A stretch of 35,356 nucleotides of DNA from contig JAYMTA010000196.1 in NCBI GenBank assembly GCA_036897625.1, positions 1 through 35,356 of the forward strand. Reading direction: 5' to 3'. How positions within the stretch are numbered: position 1 is the stretch's first letter; each line of letters opens with the position of its first letter. The position numbers and the translations under genes were made by a program. Below are positions 10,801 to 20,769 of the stretch, one piece after another. Below the pieces are notes generated by a model, which saw only the letters and a program-made list of their open reading frames with translations, made no database searches and was not told the origin of the DNA. Origin of the DNA: Pelargonium cotyledonis. Lineage: Eukaryota > Streptophyta > Magnoliopsida > Geraniales > Geraniaceae.

Positions 10801-13800
10801 TTGAGGAGAAGTTGAAAATTACAGTTGAGCTTACCCAGACAAAAGAACTGCTCAAGACTTCCCCATGCCCCATGAATATTCAGAAGGAAATAAACCACGA
10901 TCCATTGAAAGAAGGATGCACGTACAAGGAATTAATTCCGAGAGATTCGATATCAGGGAGTTTAAGTAGAGATTCAATTACTGGAAGCAGTTCTGTTGGG
11001 AATGATGCTTGTGAAGCAGATAATGCATGCTTTATTGCTACTGATGAAGGAAAAAATTCAAGCCCACTCCTAGATATGCAGCACCAACAGGTGAGCAACA
11101 CTTGTCTGAATTATATTTTTCCATATTGATTTCTTTTGGTGCTTGAATATCTTCTTAGTTTTTGGTATGTGAATTAAATTGGCGGACAAACCCCCTACCT
11201 CCTAGGTGGTCTTTATTAAAAATTATAATTAATTAGGTGAGTTACCACTGCTATATCTCGTACATCAGAACTAATTTTGTTAAAGTAATGGTAGTTGAGT
11301 CCACCATGTTTAGATAAATCTGAAAATCTATCTTAGAGCAGTCATATTTGATATGACGAGAGTCTTAAATAGTACTCCCTCTGTTCCAAAATAAGTGTCC
11401 TATCTGTTTTAAGAAAAATTAAGGATCAGTTACTGTTGTATAATTCATATTCTATTCTCTTGCACACGTGTTATAACAAACTTAATGGCTACTAACCAAC
11501 TTATTAAAGGGGCATTATTTGTAATTCATGCATAACTAATTACTTTATAAAAATAAACAAGACTTGCTTTGGGACAAAATGCAAATGAAACATGTCACTT
11601 ATTTTGGGACGAAGGGAGTATTTCAGAAACATGTAATAAAGATTTCTAAACATTGTTGCTTATTTTTAGGATATATAAATATTAATCCTTATTTTTTTAT
11701 CATCATTCATTGACCATTAGCATTCTTGGAAAATAAGAATTTATCCTTCTCTAATTGCCTTGTAATTAGTACTCTTAATGTTGGGTGATTTTGTTTGAAA
11801 CTAAAGTTTTTTGCTCAATTAGCATAGTTAATTAAATCAAAGCTATGAGTTGAAATACTTTAAATGGGTGTCTACGTACCATCTTAAATATCTGGTGTAC
11901 TCATTCTTCCCTGCAACACTTTCACCAGTTTATGTGATAAAACAAATATCCTGGTTTTGTGGGCCACTGGTTAAGTACCCATAGATATTGGGACTTGGGA
12001 GAAGTCCAGTCACTGTCCTTTCAATAGAGGTGATAAATTTTTGGTTTTTATGAAGCACAGGGTTACTTGATTGACTGTGTCTGTATATTATTCATTGGAC
12101 TCGGTGAAGGATTTGTCTTTAACAAATTATATATTCAATCCTTTATCAGGATGCTCTCACGTGTAATGATGTAAATGGAGTTTCTAGTCATGCACTTATT
12201 GATCCAGACAATGGCACAAGGCATTTGGCTCTTATCAATGATAATTTTAAAGCCCAAACTTTGAAGTGCAGCATGGATCTTTTAAATGAAGAGGTATGTA
12301 TACCTATCAATGTCAGAGTGGGTATCTAAGAATCACTAGAAAGAATGGAGTGAAATATATTTACTAGAATGGAGATTAAATATAAATGCCACTAAGGGTG
12401 GCGGCGGCGCAATTGGGTGGGAGGAGGTCTCAGGATCAATCCCCACTCAACACATCCTTGGTGGTGGTGGTGTAGGAGACCACTTTGGTGCGGTAAGGTG
12501 CCAAAAACTCTAGGCTAGGGTTAAGAGACATGTTCTCTTCCTGACCACTATTGGTTCCTTGTATATATACCCCTTTAGGCCGTTGCTTATAAAAAAAAAA
12601 TATAAATATCATTTTTCTTCTTTTCTTTACGACCTCTAGGCTTATTTAATATTGCTTTGATGTCAATCCTGTCTTAATATATGTGTTCTGCTTGCAGTTA
12701 GAAAGAATGAAAAGCGAGAACTCACTTTTGCAAAATGATCATCATTCTGATCCCAAATTCCCAGGTTTAGAACACGAGTTAACTCAGTTACATAAGGTGA
12801 ACTAATCTGCATCCTTTACCACCTTATCATTTCCTGGTATCATTTGTCGGTATCTTATGTATGTTTCTTTTCTTAGGTAAATGAAGAACTGGGAGGCAAA
12901 TTCCCCCTTTTTAGTAAATTTCCAGGCAGTGGCAATGCATTAGAAAGGGTACTTGCGTTAGAACTTGAGCTTGCTGAAGCATTGCAGGCAAAGAAGAATT
13001 CAAGTATTCATTTTCAGAGGTATGTCATCCCTCACTAGATTTAACTTTTGAAAAACTTCATTAACATGAGCATTGGTGGGAGCATAGAATTTTTCTTCTC
13101 TGTTCTTAAAGTTGAGCATGAAATCTATGAGATTTTGTTTGCTTAACTATAATTAGTATTCTATTTAGTTTAGCTTGTGTAACAAGTTCTAAAATTGTAA
13201 CCTTAACTGATTTCTCCCCAGACTTGCCCTTTGTTCTCGGATATCTGAGCCTTTGTATACATATCAGTGATATCATAGGTAATAACAGACAGTGTCATCC
13301 TCTATGTTAATTTCTAGGAATTGTATAACTCATGGAGTACTGAAAGATTCTTGAATTCAAAGGCGGATCAAGAACGTAATATCAGAGGGGCGCAATACAA
13401 ATTGTAACACAAAATTTGGCAAAAATATGTTGAACATTTTATGTCATACATAAACAAAAGTTTGAACATAATTCCACAACAAAAAATTATAATTATTTAT
13501 TGTCCGCACTTTTGTGTCTTTATTCCATCAATTTTTTCTACCAAAAAAAACTATTAAGACGAGCTTTTGTTTTGATAACAATTGTTACTCAAGATACAAA
13601 TTGAATATTTAACATCGACTCAGTATCTAAAATTGTAAGAGAAAAAAATGCTTACATATCAATTGTAGTGATGTTGTTACTAGCATGGAGTTGGAGTACT
13701 TTGTGAAATAATGGTTGCGACTGGTCAGCATAGTTGCTAGGTATTGTGTATTGTAATGCAATATTGTAGTGTTGCAGTTGAGAGATAAGAGATGAGTGAC

Positions 13801-15733
13801 CCTGTTTCTATTTTGAGAATAACTAATTACATGTTTGGTAAGAAAGTGCTGATAAGCACTTGAATTGTTTGGTAAAGAGTGCTGATAAGCATTTTATACT
13901 ATCAAATTGACTATAAAAGACATTACTAATATTGAATCTTTCTATTTAAATTATCACGAAGTTTGTGCCAAATTCATGAAAATATTTATAAAGTTTTCAA
14001 AACTGCTAATCAAAATACAAAGTTGTGATTTTTTTTTTCTTCATATTTGTCTATTTCTTTGTACTTTTATTATGAATTCATAATTGAAAATCTCAAATTG
14101 TGTGTGTGTATAAAATACGAAATTGACATGAAAATCACTCAAATCGGATACCAAATAACAAAATTATGAATTTTTATTTACTTTTATCACATAAAACTAT
14201 AGGGGCATAAATGGCATTTTCATGGTCAAACCAGCTCTTTTTTTGTGTGCTTATAAGCTGAAAAATGAGAAGTTGGGTACCCCCAGCTTATTTTTTATGG
14301 CTCATTAGCATGAGCTTATAAGCACTTTTTAATTTACCAAACAGGTAACTCCACAAAAAGAGATGTTTTAATGCTTATAAGCCCGTTTGACCAGCTTATA
14401 AGCCTAAACAAACACCCTCATGATCATATGTTCTAAGAGATATTAACTAACTTATTATAAGGATATATTGACAATTCATGCATAACTAAATTCCTAAAAA
14501 AGAAAAGAGTACAATCATTTTGGAATGGAGGAAGTATCAAAGATGAGATGAAAATACAATAGTCAATTAATTTATTTTTACTAATAAAGTATAAACTTTC
14601 ATGGGATCCATATAAACTTGAAGTGTTTAATGACTTCTTTAAACTTTTCTTGTTTGTTTAAATTCTTGATTGACTTTATATATTTTCGGGGGCACTTCAA
14701 AAATGTCATACGAGGGCAACTTATGACATGCACTAACTAAAAAGCTAAAAGAAAAACCAAACAAATTACTCTCAAATCTAAACTAAGTGTCATGTTTCTC
14801 TTGTATTTTTGTCTCAAAATACGCTTCTTGTTTTTCTTTTAGGAAAATTAGTATGCATGAGTTACAAATAATGTTCCTTTAAAAAGCTAGTAAGTTACAA
14901 CACGTGCATGGGGATAAAAGATGAAATATACAACACTAATTAACTTTTCTCTAATTTCGCTCTAAATGGAAAGCAAGACAATTATTTTGGGACGGAGAGT
15001 GTATTTTGTTTTTGTTAACTGTAGTGGAGGCATGTTCCTTAGGAGTGTGGCTCTGCCACTGCTTGGATTCCAACACTCTTTGTTAATTACTGCCTGAGGT
15101 GAATGCTCCATCGGGTTACATACACTATTGTCTTATAGTCCTGTTATGTGGCATGTCTAATAGGCTGGTACAAGTTTGGGATCATGAACAGGAAGTTCTT
15201 TTTCTGCATGCATATTTTTCCAATAAACACATGCAGTATTTAGGATAATTTTCACCATGTGGGGGTGGCAGTTGATATATATTTAGGATAATTTTAACCG
15301 GATTTGGTTATTACTGTTGAACTTGTATTCATAGGAAGGTTACTTTTGGCCATTTCTAGACTATTATTTGGTGCCAAAAAAATCTCAGACAATTAGTGTG
15401 CTGAGGGGAAGTGATAATTTGCTCTAAACATTTTTCCTCCTGTGATACAGTTCTTTCTTGAAACAACATAGTGACGAGGAAGCAGTATTCAAAAGCTTTA
15501 GAGACATCAATGACCTGATAAAGGACATGCTGGACGTTAAAGGAAGGTATGCTGCTGTGGAGACTGAACTGAAAGAGATGCATGATCGTTACTCTCAGCT
15601 AAGCCTTAAGTTTGCAGAGGTTGAAGGCGAGAGACAGAAACTTATGATGACCCTCAAGAACGTTCGGGCATCCAAGAAGTCTCTACAACAATTAAACCGC
15701 TCCTCATCGCCTTCTCTTGGGGACCACTCTTGA
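2900..15733 (+). CDS. NT-C2 domain / giant coiled-coil protein (At1g22060-like), 10 coding exons
   Basis: Coding exons are 2900-2977, 3985-4185, 4378-4500, 4640-4677, 4766-4889, 6090-11090, 12150-12293, 12698-12796, 12877-13019 and 15451-15733. All junctions are GT-AG, phases agree, and the joined frame gives 2,077 residues ending in TGA. An in-frame TAG at 2882-2884 supports ATG 2900; the protein opens MSRVAKWRLEKTKVKVVF. Residues about 8-160 match the NT-C2 domain of EEIG1/EHBP1-type proteins, a C2 variant linked to membrane and cytoskeleton association. Nearly all the rest (about 240-1900) is Leu/Glu/Lys/Gln-rich coiled coil with short Ser-rich breaks; no motor domain or transmembrane segment was seen. 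Length and layout fit the plant family of Arabidopsis At1g22060, annotated 'sporulation-specific protein 15-like' or 'myosin heavy chain-related' without an established function. A membrane tether or scaffold role is inference. No internal stop or frameshift was seen, so the gene appears intact. Confidence 0.9.
2978..3984 (+). other. Intron 1 of the coiled-coil gene
   Basis: This 1,007-bp intron (donor GTAAGT, acceptor TTCAG) is AT-rich. No complete transposon or coding region was recognised in it. The short ORFs here do not resemble proteins. Confidence 0.75.
4890..6089 (+). other. Intron 5 of the coiled-coil gene
   Basis: This 1,200-bp intron (donor GTAAAT, acceptor GCATAG) contains a SINE-like insertion at 5270-5419 and a short TTA microsatellite near 5177. 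No other feature was recognised. Confidence 0.75.
5270..5419 (+). mobile_element. tRNA-derived SINE in intron 5
   Basis: The 150-bp insert is flanked by the 9-bp direct repeat AAATATTGC (5261-5269 and 5420-5428). It ends in an A-rich tail (AAAATAAAAATAAAAT). It contains an RNA polymerase III B-box-like sequence, GAGTTTGATTCCC, about 50 bp from its start. Duplication, A-tail and B box together indicate a short interspersed retroelement. The A box is weak. It shares a block with the SINE at 12388 (CTCGAGTTTGATTCCCACT versus CTCAGGATCAATCCCCACT), suggesting related families. Confidence 0.7.
6090..11090 (+). other. Exon 6: 5,001-nt exon encoding most of the coiled coil
   Basis: The acceptor CATAG precedes 6090 and the donor GTGAGC follows 11090. 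The exon is phase 0 at both ends and encodes 1,667 residues (189-1855). The first 80 or so residues are low-complexity and acidic (DPSDHRFLGQGTNDWVHGW region); heptad-rich sequence then runs nearly to the end, with an internal 87-residue triplication at 834-1094. The last 60 residues (Ser-rich, with RDSISGS and RDSITGS) leave the coiled coil. Its open length with strong heptad periodicity is direct evidence of coding function. Confidence 0.9.
8025..8807 (+). repeat. Three tandem 87-codon (261-bp) repeats in the coiled-coil exon
   Basis: Units start at 8025, 8286 and 8547. Each contains the series LxxxLQxxTxEN, YESKYEAC-like, EKxELxxLLEKxT and LxxxKSEFxELA, all exactly 87 residues long with no indels. 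They correspond to protein residues 834-1094. The similarity is visible at DNA level, so this is a fairly recent in-frame triplication compatible with an unbroken heptad/hendecad register. Confidence 0.9.
11375..11618. mobile_element. Stowaway-like MITE in intron 6
   Basis: The 244-bp element is flanked by TA (11373-11374 and 11619-11620). It starts CTCCCTCTGTTCCAAAATAA. Its opposite end, read on the minus strand, starts CTCCCTTCGTCCCAAAATAA. This TIR and the TA duplication are characteristic of plant Stowaway (Tc1/mariner-derived) MITEs. No coding capacity. Confidence 0.85.
12388..12600 (+). mobile_element. tRNA-derived SINE in intron 7
   Basis: The 213-bp insert is flanked by the direct repeat AAATATAAAT (12378-12387, and about 12598-12607 overlapping the A-tail). 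It ends in a ten-A run. Near its start are A-box-like (GGCGCAATTGGG) and B-box-like (AGGATCAATCCCC) motifs. It lies in the intron between coding exons 12150-12293 and 12698-12796, in the same orientation as the gene. Confidence 0.7.
13829..14413. mobile_element. Inverted-repeat MITE (hAT-MITE type) nested in the intron 9 element
   Basis: The left side has TGTTTGGTAAGAAAGTGCT and a second TGTTTGGTAAAGAGTGCTG. The right side on the minus strand has TGTTTGGTAAATTAAAAAG and GTGTTTGTTTAGGCTTATAA. Many copies of CTTATAAGC/GATAAGC occur near both ends. This duplicated terminal motif suggests either doubled TIRs or nested copies. No clear target duplication was found, so the boundaries are approximate. 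Confidence 0.5.
14430..14534. mobile_element. Truncated Stowaway-like MITE copy
   Basis: It matches the right half of the MITE at 11375-11618, including the shared run CAATTCATGCATAACTAA-like sequence (AATTCATGCATAACTAA in both). It ends with ATTTTGGAATGGAGGAAG before TA. The left half is missing; the element at 13829-14413 lies immediately to its left. Confidence 0.6.
14769..15001. mobile_element. Inverted Stowaway-like MITE copy of the same family
   Basis: Its core (ATGCATGAGTTACAAATAAT and the following CCTTTAAAAAGC) is the reverse complement of the core of the 11375-11618 element. Its left end (TACTCTCAAATCTAAACTAA) and right end (ATTTTGGGACGGAGAG) are degenerate Stowaway TIRs beside TA dinucleotides. 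Confidence 0.65.
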
Positions 15734-15965
15734 TTGATTTAGCAAGAACTATAATCACCTGTGTCATTTTTAAGTCTGCTAAAGTATAATTGCTCCAACT
15801 TTTTTGCATCATTTAAGTTGATATTACATTGTTGTGGCTATAGAGCTACTATTTACTGAGGGCAAGCAAAATGTCAAATATTAGGAGCTATCAAGAGCAA
15901 GCTGAGAGGCAGCTGTATTTTGTGTAAATAAAATATGTTTTCCAGTTGTCAGCCGCCGGCTATTA
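15734..15965 (+). terminator. 3' UTR with AATAAA polyadenylation signal
   Basis: After the TGA at 15731-15733 comes AT-rich untranslated sequence with AATAAA at 15927-15932. Cleavage would be expected a few tens of bases downstream. TGTAA-rich sequence nearby could act as far-upstream or alternative signals. Confidence 0.6.
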
Positions 15966-16330
15966 GTATTATAAGATGTAACATTATGACCTACTTTACT
16001 TCTGCGGTATAGTAATCAATTTCTTTGATAGTCATGTTCCCATTTTTAGAGTAATGCATTATGTATTTATCAATCAAATAGACCTTTGAGAGTTTGTGAA
16101 TTTTGACACCAAATTGTTCATTTTAATAGCATTGACATTTGCAGATTATTAATAATTTTACTCGTATTCGGTTTGGTTGTTCGGGACTGGAAAAAGGATT
16201 CTCATCGCCCAAGATTTCTCTTCACCTTCATGTGAAGTTAACATGACTCCAGTGCCTCCTCCGTGCGTATTCGACGATCCACCGACGTGCAAAATTCACA
16301 GATCTTTTGGAGGTAACGCAGTTGCCTCAT
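15966..16330. other. Intergenic stretch between the gene and the retroelement block
   Basis: No coding region, repeat or RNA gene was recognised. The recognisable retroelement sequence (RNase H domain, minus strand) starts just to its right. Confidence 0.4.
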
Positions 16331-16344
16331 GAGCCTCAGTGCTC

Positions 16345-16975
16345 TTACGCTCCTTTCCCTTGGTATCTACACTGTTCATTTATTGTTTGTCCTGTCAAAT
16401 GAGAATCATCATAGATGGGCTCTACAAAGTTATGTTGAACCAAGAAGTTGGCTAAAGTTTGTCCTTTCATGGAGGTTCGTGGCTCGAAACTTATGTCGTA
16501 AGAAAACAGTCTAACTTCCCATTGTGCGAGACGTACTCCAAAATCTCTATCCATCACTTTCCTAAGTGTCACATTAGTTAGCACAACTATCTTGTAAGCT
16601 TCAAAATATGGACGGAGTTTGATCGCAACCTTGTAAAGTGCAAATGCTAACTTCTCAATTCTCAAGCAATTGAGTTCTGAAATACCCAAAAGGCGTGTAA
16701 AACGAAATACACGAGATGTTGGACTTTATCTTTTGTGCGCACTAGAACGGTGGAAACCGCTCTGTCTGTTGTTGACAAGTAAAGATATAAAAATTTCCCT
16801 AGGCTTGGGTATATTGAGATTGGGAAGTAGCGCAAGGTGTTCTTTTAGCTCTTTGAAGGCTCGACTACATTCATCAGTCTACTAAAAATTTTCTTTTGAC
16901 TAACATTCGTCAGTCCACAGGCGTAAGGCAGCAATTCGGCCGGATAGACATTGTATGTCTTTTGGACACTTTGGC
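16345..16975 (-). pseudogene. RT connection and RNase H domain of the Tat-lineage polyprotein
   Basis: Translation of 16975-16690 gives decayed but recognisable connection motifs (GRIAAL, WTDEC, then FKELKEHL). The open stretch 16689-16345 encodes the RNase H1-like segment with EKLAFALYKVAIKLRPYFEA, IVVLTNVTLRKVM, RLAQWEVRLFSYDISFEPR and ANFLVQ. It stops where a second RNase H domain, present in Tat elements, would normally begin (WTLFVDGSS-type motif not seen). Two adjacent stops occur near 16895. Confidence 0.75.
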
Positions 16976-17636
16976 TCAACATTTGGAGGGGTTCAATTTT
17001 ACTTTATGTGTGCACAATGCGACAAATGTTTCACTCATGTCGGATATGTGTGATCCATTATGGTGAGTTTTGACTATCATATCATCCACATAGACTTCAA
17101 GGTTATGCCTTATTTGAGAAGCGAATACCATATTGACCATGAGTTGATATGTAGCACCAGCATTTTCAAGCCAAAAGGCATTACACATAATAGTAAACTG
17201 AATCCACTGCGATAAAATCGATTTTTTCCTGGTCGCCCGGATATATAGAAATATGGTGATAATCAGAGAAAACATATAAGAAGGAAAAGACTCTATGACC
17301 CACAGTGGAGTCTACAAGTTTACTAAGGTTTGGGAGAGGATAATCATCCTTTGGACAAGCCTTATCTAAGTCTTTAAAGTCTACGCACATCCTCAGCTTT
17401 TCTCTAGGTATTTGGACCATCACCACATTTGCCAACCAAGTTGGGTAGCGCAGCTCACCAATGAAGCCAACCTTAAGCAGTTTCTTGACTTTCGCTTTGA
17501 TGGCATCTTCCATTTTGCGTGAGTAGTTGCGACAGTGTTGTTTTATAGAAGCATATCCTAGAATGATGTTAAGACGGTGTTGGGCAATCTTAGGATCAAT
17601 TCCGGTCATGTCAAAAGACCCCCAAGGAAAAAACAT
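16976..17636 (-). pseudogene. Reverse transcriptase domain, frameshifted
   Basis: Frame 1 (17636-17181) contains KVKKLLKVGFIGELRYPTW, LANVVMVQIPREKLRMCVDF, KDLDKACPKDDYPLP and VDSTVGHRVFSFLYVFSDYH. Frame 2 (17275-16976) continues with FWLENAGATYQLMVN and the catalytic box YVDDMIVK (codons at 17092-17081). The two frames overlap, so an indel lies between about 17275 and 17181. The first catalytic aspartate (family FMDAFSGY or similar) is replaced: the sequence reads FLYVFSDY. The product cannot be active. Confidence 0.85.
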
Positions 17637-17655
17637 TAGTGTTTCCCTTTACCAA

Positions 17656-17928
17656 CTAGATTAAGTCTTTCTTTTCTTGACAAGAGAGATTGACCCCAAT
17701 CTTCACCATCTTGGTGGGCTCAACCTCATCTAGGATGACTTCTTCATTCTTGCCTTCTACTTCAGGGCACACCTCATTTACTCGAGCATCAAATTCTTCC
17801 ATGGAGATGCTAACATTACGAGCATGCATCGACTTGCCCCCCTCCTCCGTGATTTCTTCTATGGAATCCTCCTCTTCCTTTACATCACTCTCATCATCAT
17901 CTCCCTCTTCTCTAATGATAGATTCCAA
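17656..17928 (-). pseudogene. Acidic protease-RT linker of the Tat-lineage polyprotein
   Basis: This open frame immediately upstream of the RT encodes a Glu/Asp-rich segment (EEGDDDESDVKEEEDSIEEI) followed by a conserved-looking end (VKIGVNLSCQEKKDLI). Its position between protease and RT matches the linker found in Tat-lineage polyproteins. No catalytic motif. The call rests mainly on position. Confidence 0.55.
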
Positions 17929-17999
17929 TCCATGATTAGATAGGGCATTGGTTGGTAGTACTACTAGTTTTGCGGGTGTATCCTTTGAAGGATTGGATC

Positions 18000-18562
18000 G
18001 CGTGTAGCAAGTGTAAAACTCATAATTCTATGGAGCAACTACATGACGTGATTGCTTCTTAGCCTTTTCCAGCGAAGTAGGTCCTTTAGGAATGATAACA
18101 ATGATTGTTTTCTTGATTTGAGGAGGTGCGGCCTCTTTTGAGCTTTGTCTACTTTTGGGTTATCATAACCCATGCCTCTATGATCCTTGGGATGACGTAT
18201 GTTAGGGTTGCTCATCGATAATGAGATTGGATGCCTTAGCAACAACTTTCTCTTTTTGTGCCCTTAGAATGTGATCCCAAACTTTCCTTGGGCTGGCTAG
18301 CACTGTGGCAACACCATTTTTGTTAGGAAATTTGATGTGTTGGTGAACTCCACTAGGAACCATCTCAAAATCTTCGATCATGGGAGACCAAACATGGAAT
18401 TGTATATGGAAGGGATGTCGATAATGACGACTCGTCACTTATAGCGACATGAAGAGTAATTACACCTTTCGCATTTATGGGTACATCATTGACCTCCAAG
18501 AGAACTCCATGGAAAGGTGTAAGAGACCTTTCGTTGAGCCCCATGGTGCTTTCATCTTGCAT
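18000..18562 (-). pseudogene. Aspartic protease region remnant of the Tat-lineage polyprotein
   Basis: Two overlapping frames (18562-18365 and 18438-18202) carry pieces typical of the segment downstream of the protease active site: LNERSLTPFHGVL, then the equivalent of the ILGRPW region (here scrambled by a frameshift), then VPSGVHQHIKFPNKNGVATV. The protease DTG/DSG triad was not found intact. Indels and stops disrupt it. Confidence 0.55.
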
Positions 18563-19520
18563 TTAGATGTGACTACTCATGGGATTGTTTCTTTGCGGGG
18601 GATCCCGCGCATCACGACCACTTTTCTGTCCCCTATGCCCATGGTTAGCACGAAATTGAGTCAGACGTCCCTGGGTGAATAGTTTCTCTATATCCCTTTT
18701 CAGGTGGTAGCAATTTTCAGTTGAGTGCCCATGCCCCTCATGCATTTCACACCAAGGTTCCTCATCTTTTCCCGTGAGCTTGATCCGTGGGTAGTCAAAG
18801 ACTTCAGTCTGTTTCATGACCTTCAATATTTCCTCGTATGCCACCGTTAAATGAGTGTATTTTATTGTGGAATCAACATGTGAGGAGTCGAATGTGCATG
18901 TGATAGGCTTGTTGGTACGGCATGGACCTTTCTCTTCTATTTTTTCCTTACCCTTTTAATTAGGTTTCTTCAACTCGGCGGCAACACTTTGTTTGCCGCA
19001 ACAAACATCTATTTAACGCTTCTTGTTCATTCATGCTATAATGAAAGGCAAGATTGTAGTCAGCGAGGCCATTGCGGAAGAACGCTATAGCCACTTTGTC
19101 ATAAAATGTCTCTCACTCGTTCATTTCTTTCTTGAATCGTGTGACATACGCCTTTAAAGACTCACTATGGGCTTTCTTGATATTGTAGAGTGAGGACTGG
19201 TCCTCCTTTGATGTAGCCGTTGACGTGAATTGGGTAAAGAGAAACCCACGTTACTGACGCCAACTTATGATTGACCCATCAGCCAAGCCTCTATACCAAG
19301 CTTGTGCTCTTCCTCGGAGGTCGCAAGCAAGCATTCTGCATATGGAAGCATCTTCACTCGTTGTGAGTTGCACGACAACGTCAAAGCTGGTCATGAACTC
19401 GACGACACTCGTCGTTCCGTCATAAGTGGGTGGAGGGATACAAAGATGTGGGTTGATTGGCGTGTCACTCGTCGTTGACGTCTTTAATGATCTCATTCGG
19501 ATTTGAGGCACTCGTAAGAT
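18563..19520 (-). pseudogene. gag remnant of the Tat-lineage element
   Basis: From 19511 the frame reads PPPTYDGTTSVVEFMTSFD, then CRMLACDLRGRAQAWYRGL and GSIISW, the retrotransposon gag core. Further on, between 19250 and 18845, the three frames give FTQFTSTATSKEDQSSLYNI, SESLKAYVTRFKKEMNE and VAIAFFRNGLADYNLAF, interrupted by stops. At 18844-18563 a Cys-His motif (CEMHEGHGHSTENC) is followed by YHLKRDIEKLFTQGRL. The N-terminal part is missing beyond about 19520. Confidence 0.8.
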
Positions 19521-19715
19521 TCATGCATAGAAGACTTTTCAAGCTTTCTGGAATGGGGTCACTCGCTCAAATTGGAGTTCATTTGCATGATTGAAAATCA
19601 TTGGGACTGGGTCGAATTGCTTGCTTTAATTGAACATGGGTTGCAACAACGGCCATGTCACAGGCCTTGTCTGACAGACGTTTTTTCGACTTCACTTCTG
19701 TTTTTGAACATGGGC

Positions 19716-20565
19716 CATGTAGGGATCAACACGGGCCGTGTTAAACGATTTCTTAATTTATGTAGGTAAGATTTTATGCCCTTTTTGCTTATTTAAAGCC
19801 TTGTAACAACCCTAGTTGATGATCATAAGATCATTATTCATAGTATTCAATTGGAAACTATTGAGAAGAGATTGGAGAAGATTCAAGGAAGACTTTTACT
19901 CACAAATTGTGTAACATTTATTTTAACTTTATTGAATGCAAATTATGTTTTCATTATTGTTTTGTGTTTGTTACATGATTATGAGTAACTAAACCCCCTT
20001 GATCAAAGGATTATGGATGTAGCAAATTGTTAGGATTTATATAGTTTGAATGCACGAATAATATTTGTTAGGTGCTTTGATTGATACAAACCTAATGCTT
20101 GTATTGAAGAGATTCAGTGTCTTGCCATTAGGACAACGAATTAACCTCGAGAGAGATAATTTGTTGCCCAGACCCTGTCAATCAAACACACTAGATAATC
20201 GCCTAGAGATAGAGGTTAACCCTAGTGCGCGACAATAAGATTTATCCTCCTGCACTGTCTTGTTCTAAACCTTTTGTGAGGGATCAATTAGGTTTAGCAC
20301 AGATTGAGACTTGCACTCATCTCGGTAGAGAGTTTGAATAGCTCGTATATATAGAATCGCTTGCACATCTCTAACTCATGCATGCAAACATAAAACTTGA
20401 TACAATTGGTGAACCTCGTATCCTTGGATTTCTTTATTTTGAATTTATCAAATAGTTTTCCTATCTACTCTATTTACTTTAATTTTACAAATCAGTCACA
20501 AATACTTCCCAACAAATCTCATTTTTTGAGTTTCTCTATTTTTGAATTTTGGATTTTCCTTCATT
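19716..20565 (+). repeat. 5' LTR copy of the Athila-like element
   Basis: It is homologous to 23083-23925 from TTAATTTATGTAGGT onward. It contains a TATA-like TATTTAAAG near 19791 and the CCTAGTTGATGATCATAAGA block. The true left edge is uncertain: 19600-19715 does not match the first 110-120 bp of the 3' copy. About 45 bp separate the end of homology from the primer-binding site. Confidence 0.8.
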
Positions 20566-20611
20566 GTGGATCAAGAAGATTAATTTTATCACTATTTGAC
20601 CGACGTCAAAT

Positions 20612-20629
20612 TGGCTCTGTTGTCGAGGA
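20612..20629 (+). promoter_or_regulatory. Degenerate primer-binding site, tRNA-Asp type
   Basis: TGGCTCTGTTGTCGAGGA matches 14 of 18 positions of the usual Athila/Tat primer site complementary to the 3' end of plant tRNA-Asp (TGGCGCCGTTGCCGGGGA). It sits just downstream of the 5' LTR, where minus-strand priming would occur. Confidence 0.65.
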
Positions 20630-20769
20630 AGGCAATAAGTCAATTCCGGAGTTAGTAGCTCTTGTTTAATTTAATTTTAATTTTAGTTTAGATTTTACTT
20701 TATTTTAGTTAGTTAATTTTTGCGTTATTCTTTATTGTTGGATTACAATGTGTTAGGACAATACTGAGA

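Larger units (their letters stand above)
13358..15061. mobile_element. Non-autonomous hAT-type element filling most of intron 9
   Basis: The left end CAAAGGCGGATCAAGAAC resembles hAT termini of the CAGTGGCGGATC type; the right end read on the minus strand is CAGTGGCAGAGCCACAC. Flanking 8-mers are CTTGAATT (13350-13357) and CTTGGATT (15062-15069), a 7/8 match consistent with an 8-bp hAT duplication. The 1.7-kb interior encodes no transposase and contains at least three other MITE segments (13829-14413, 14430-14534, 14769-15001). Superfamily assignment is inferred from termini and duplication length. Confidence 0.6.
16330..19520 (-). mobile_element. Truncated, decayed Ty3/gypsy element, Tat/Retand lineage (gag-PR-RT-RNH)
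   Basis: Read on the minus strand, the order is gag (19520-18563), protease region (18562 to about 18000), linker (17928-17656), reverse transcriptase (17636-16976), connection and RNase H (16975-16345). The order gag-PR-RT-RNH is that of Ty3/gypsy elements, and the RT signature YVDDMIVK is typical of the non-chromovirus Tat branch. No integrase follows on this strand and no LTR was recognised at either side, so the element is truncated at both ends. Many stops and at least one frameshift make it non-functional. The gag side abuts the Athila-like element at about 19.6 kb. Confidence 0.85.

Noticed and set aside
10235..10873. 212-codon minus-strand ORF inside the large exon
   Set aside because: It is a shadow of the heptad-rich plus-strand coding frame; composition is Ser/Phe/Cys-rich with no recognisable domain.
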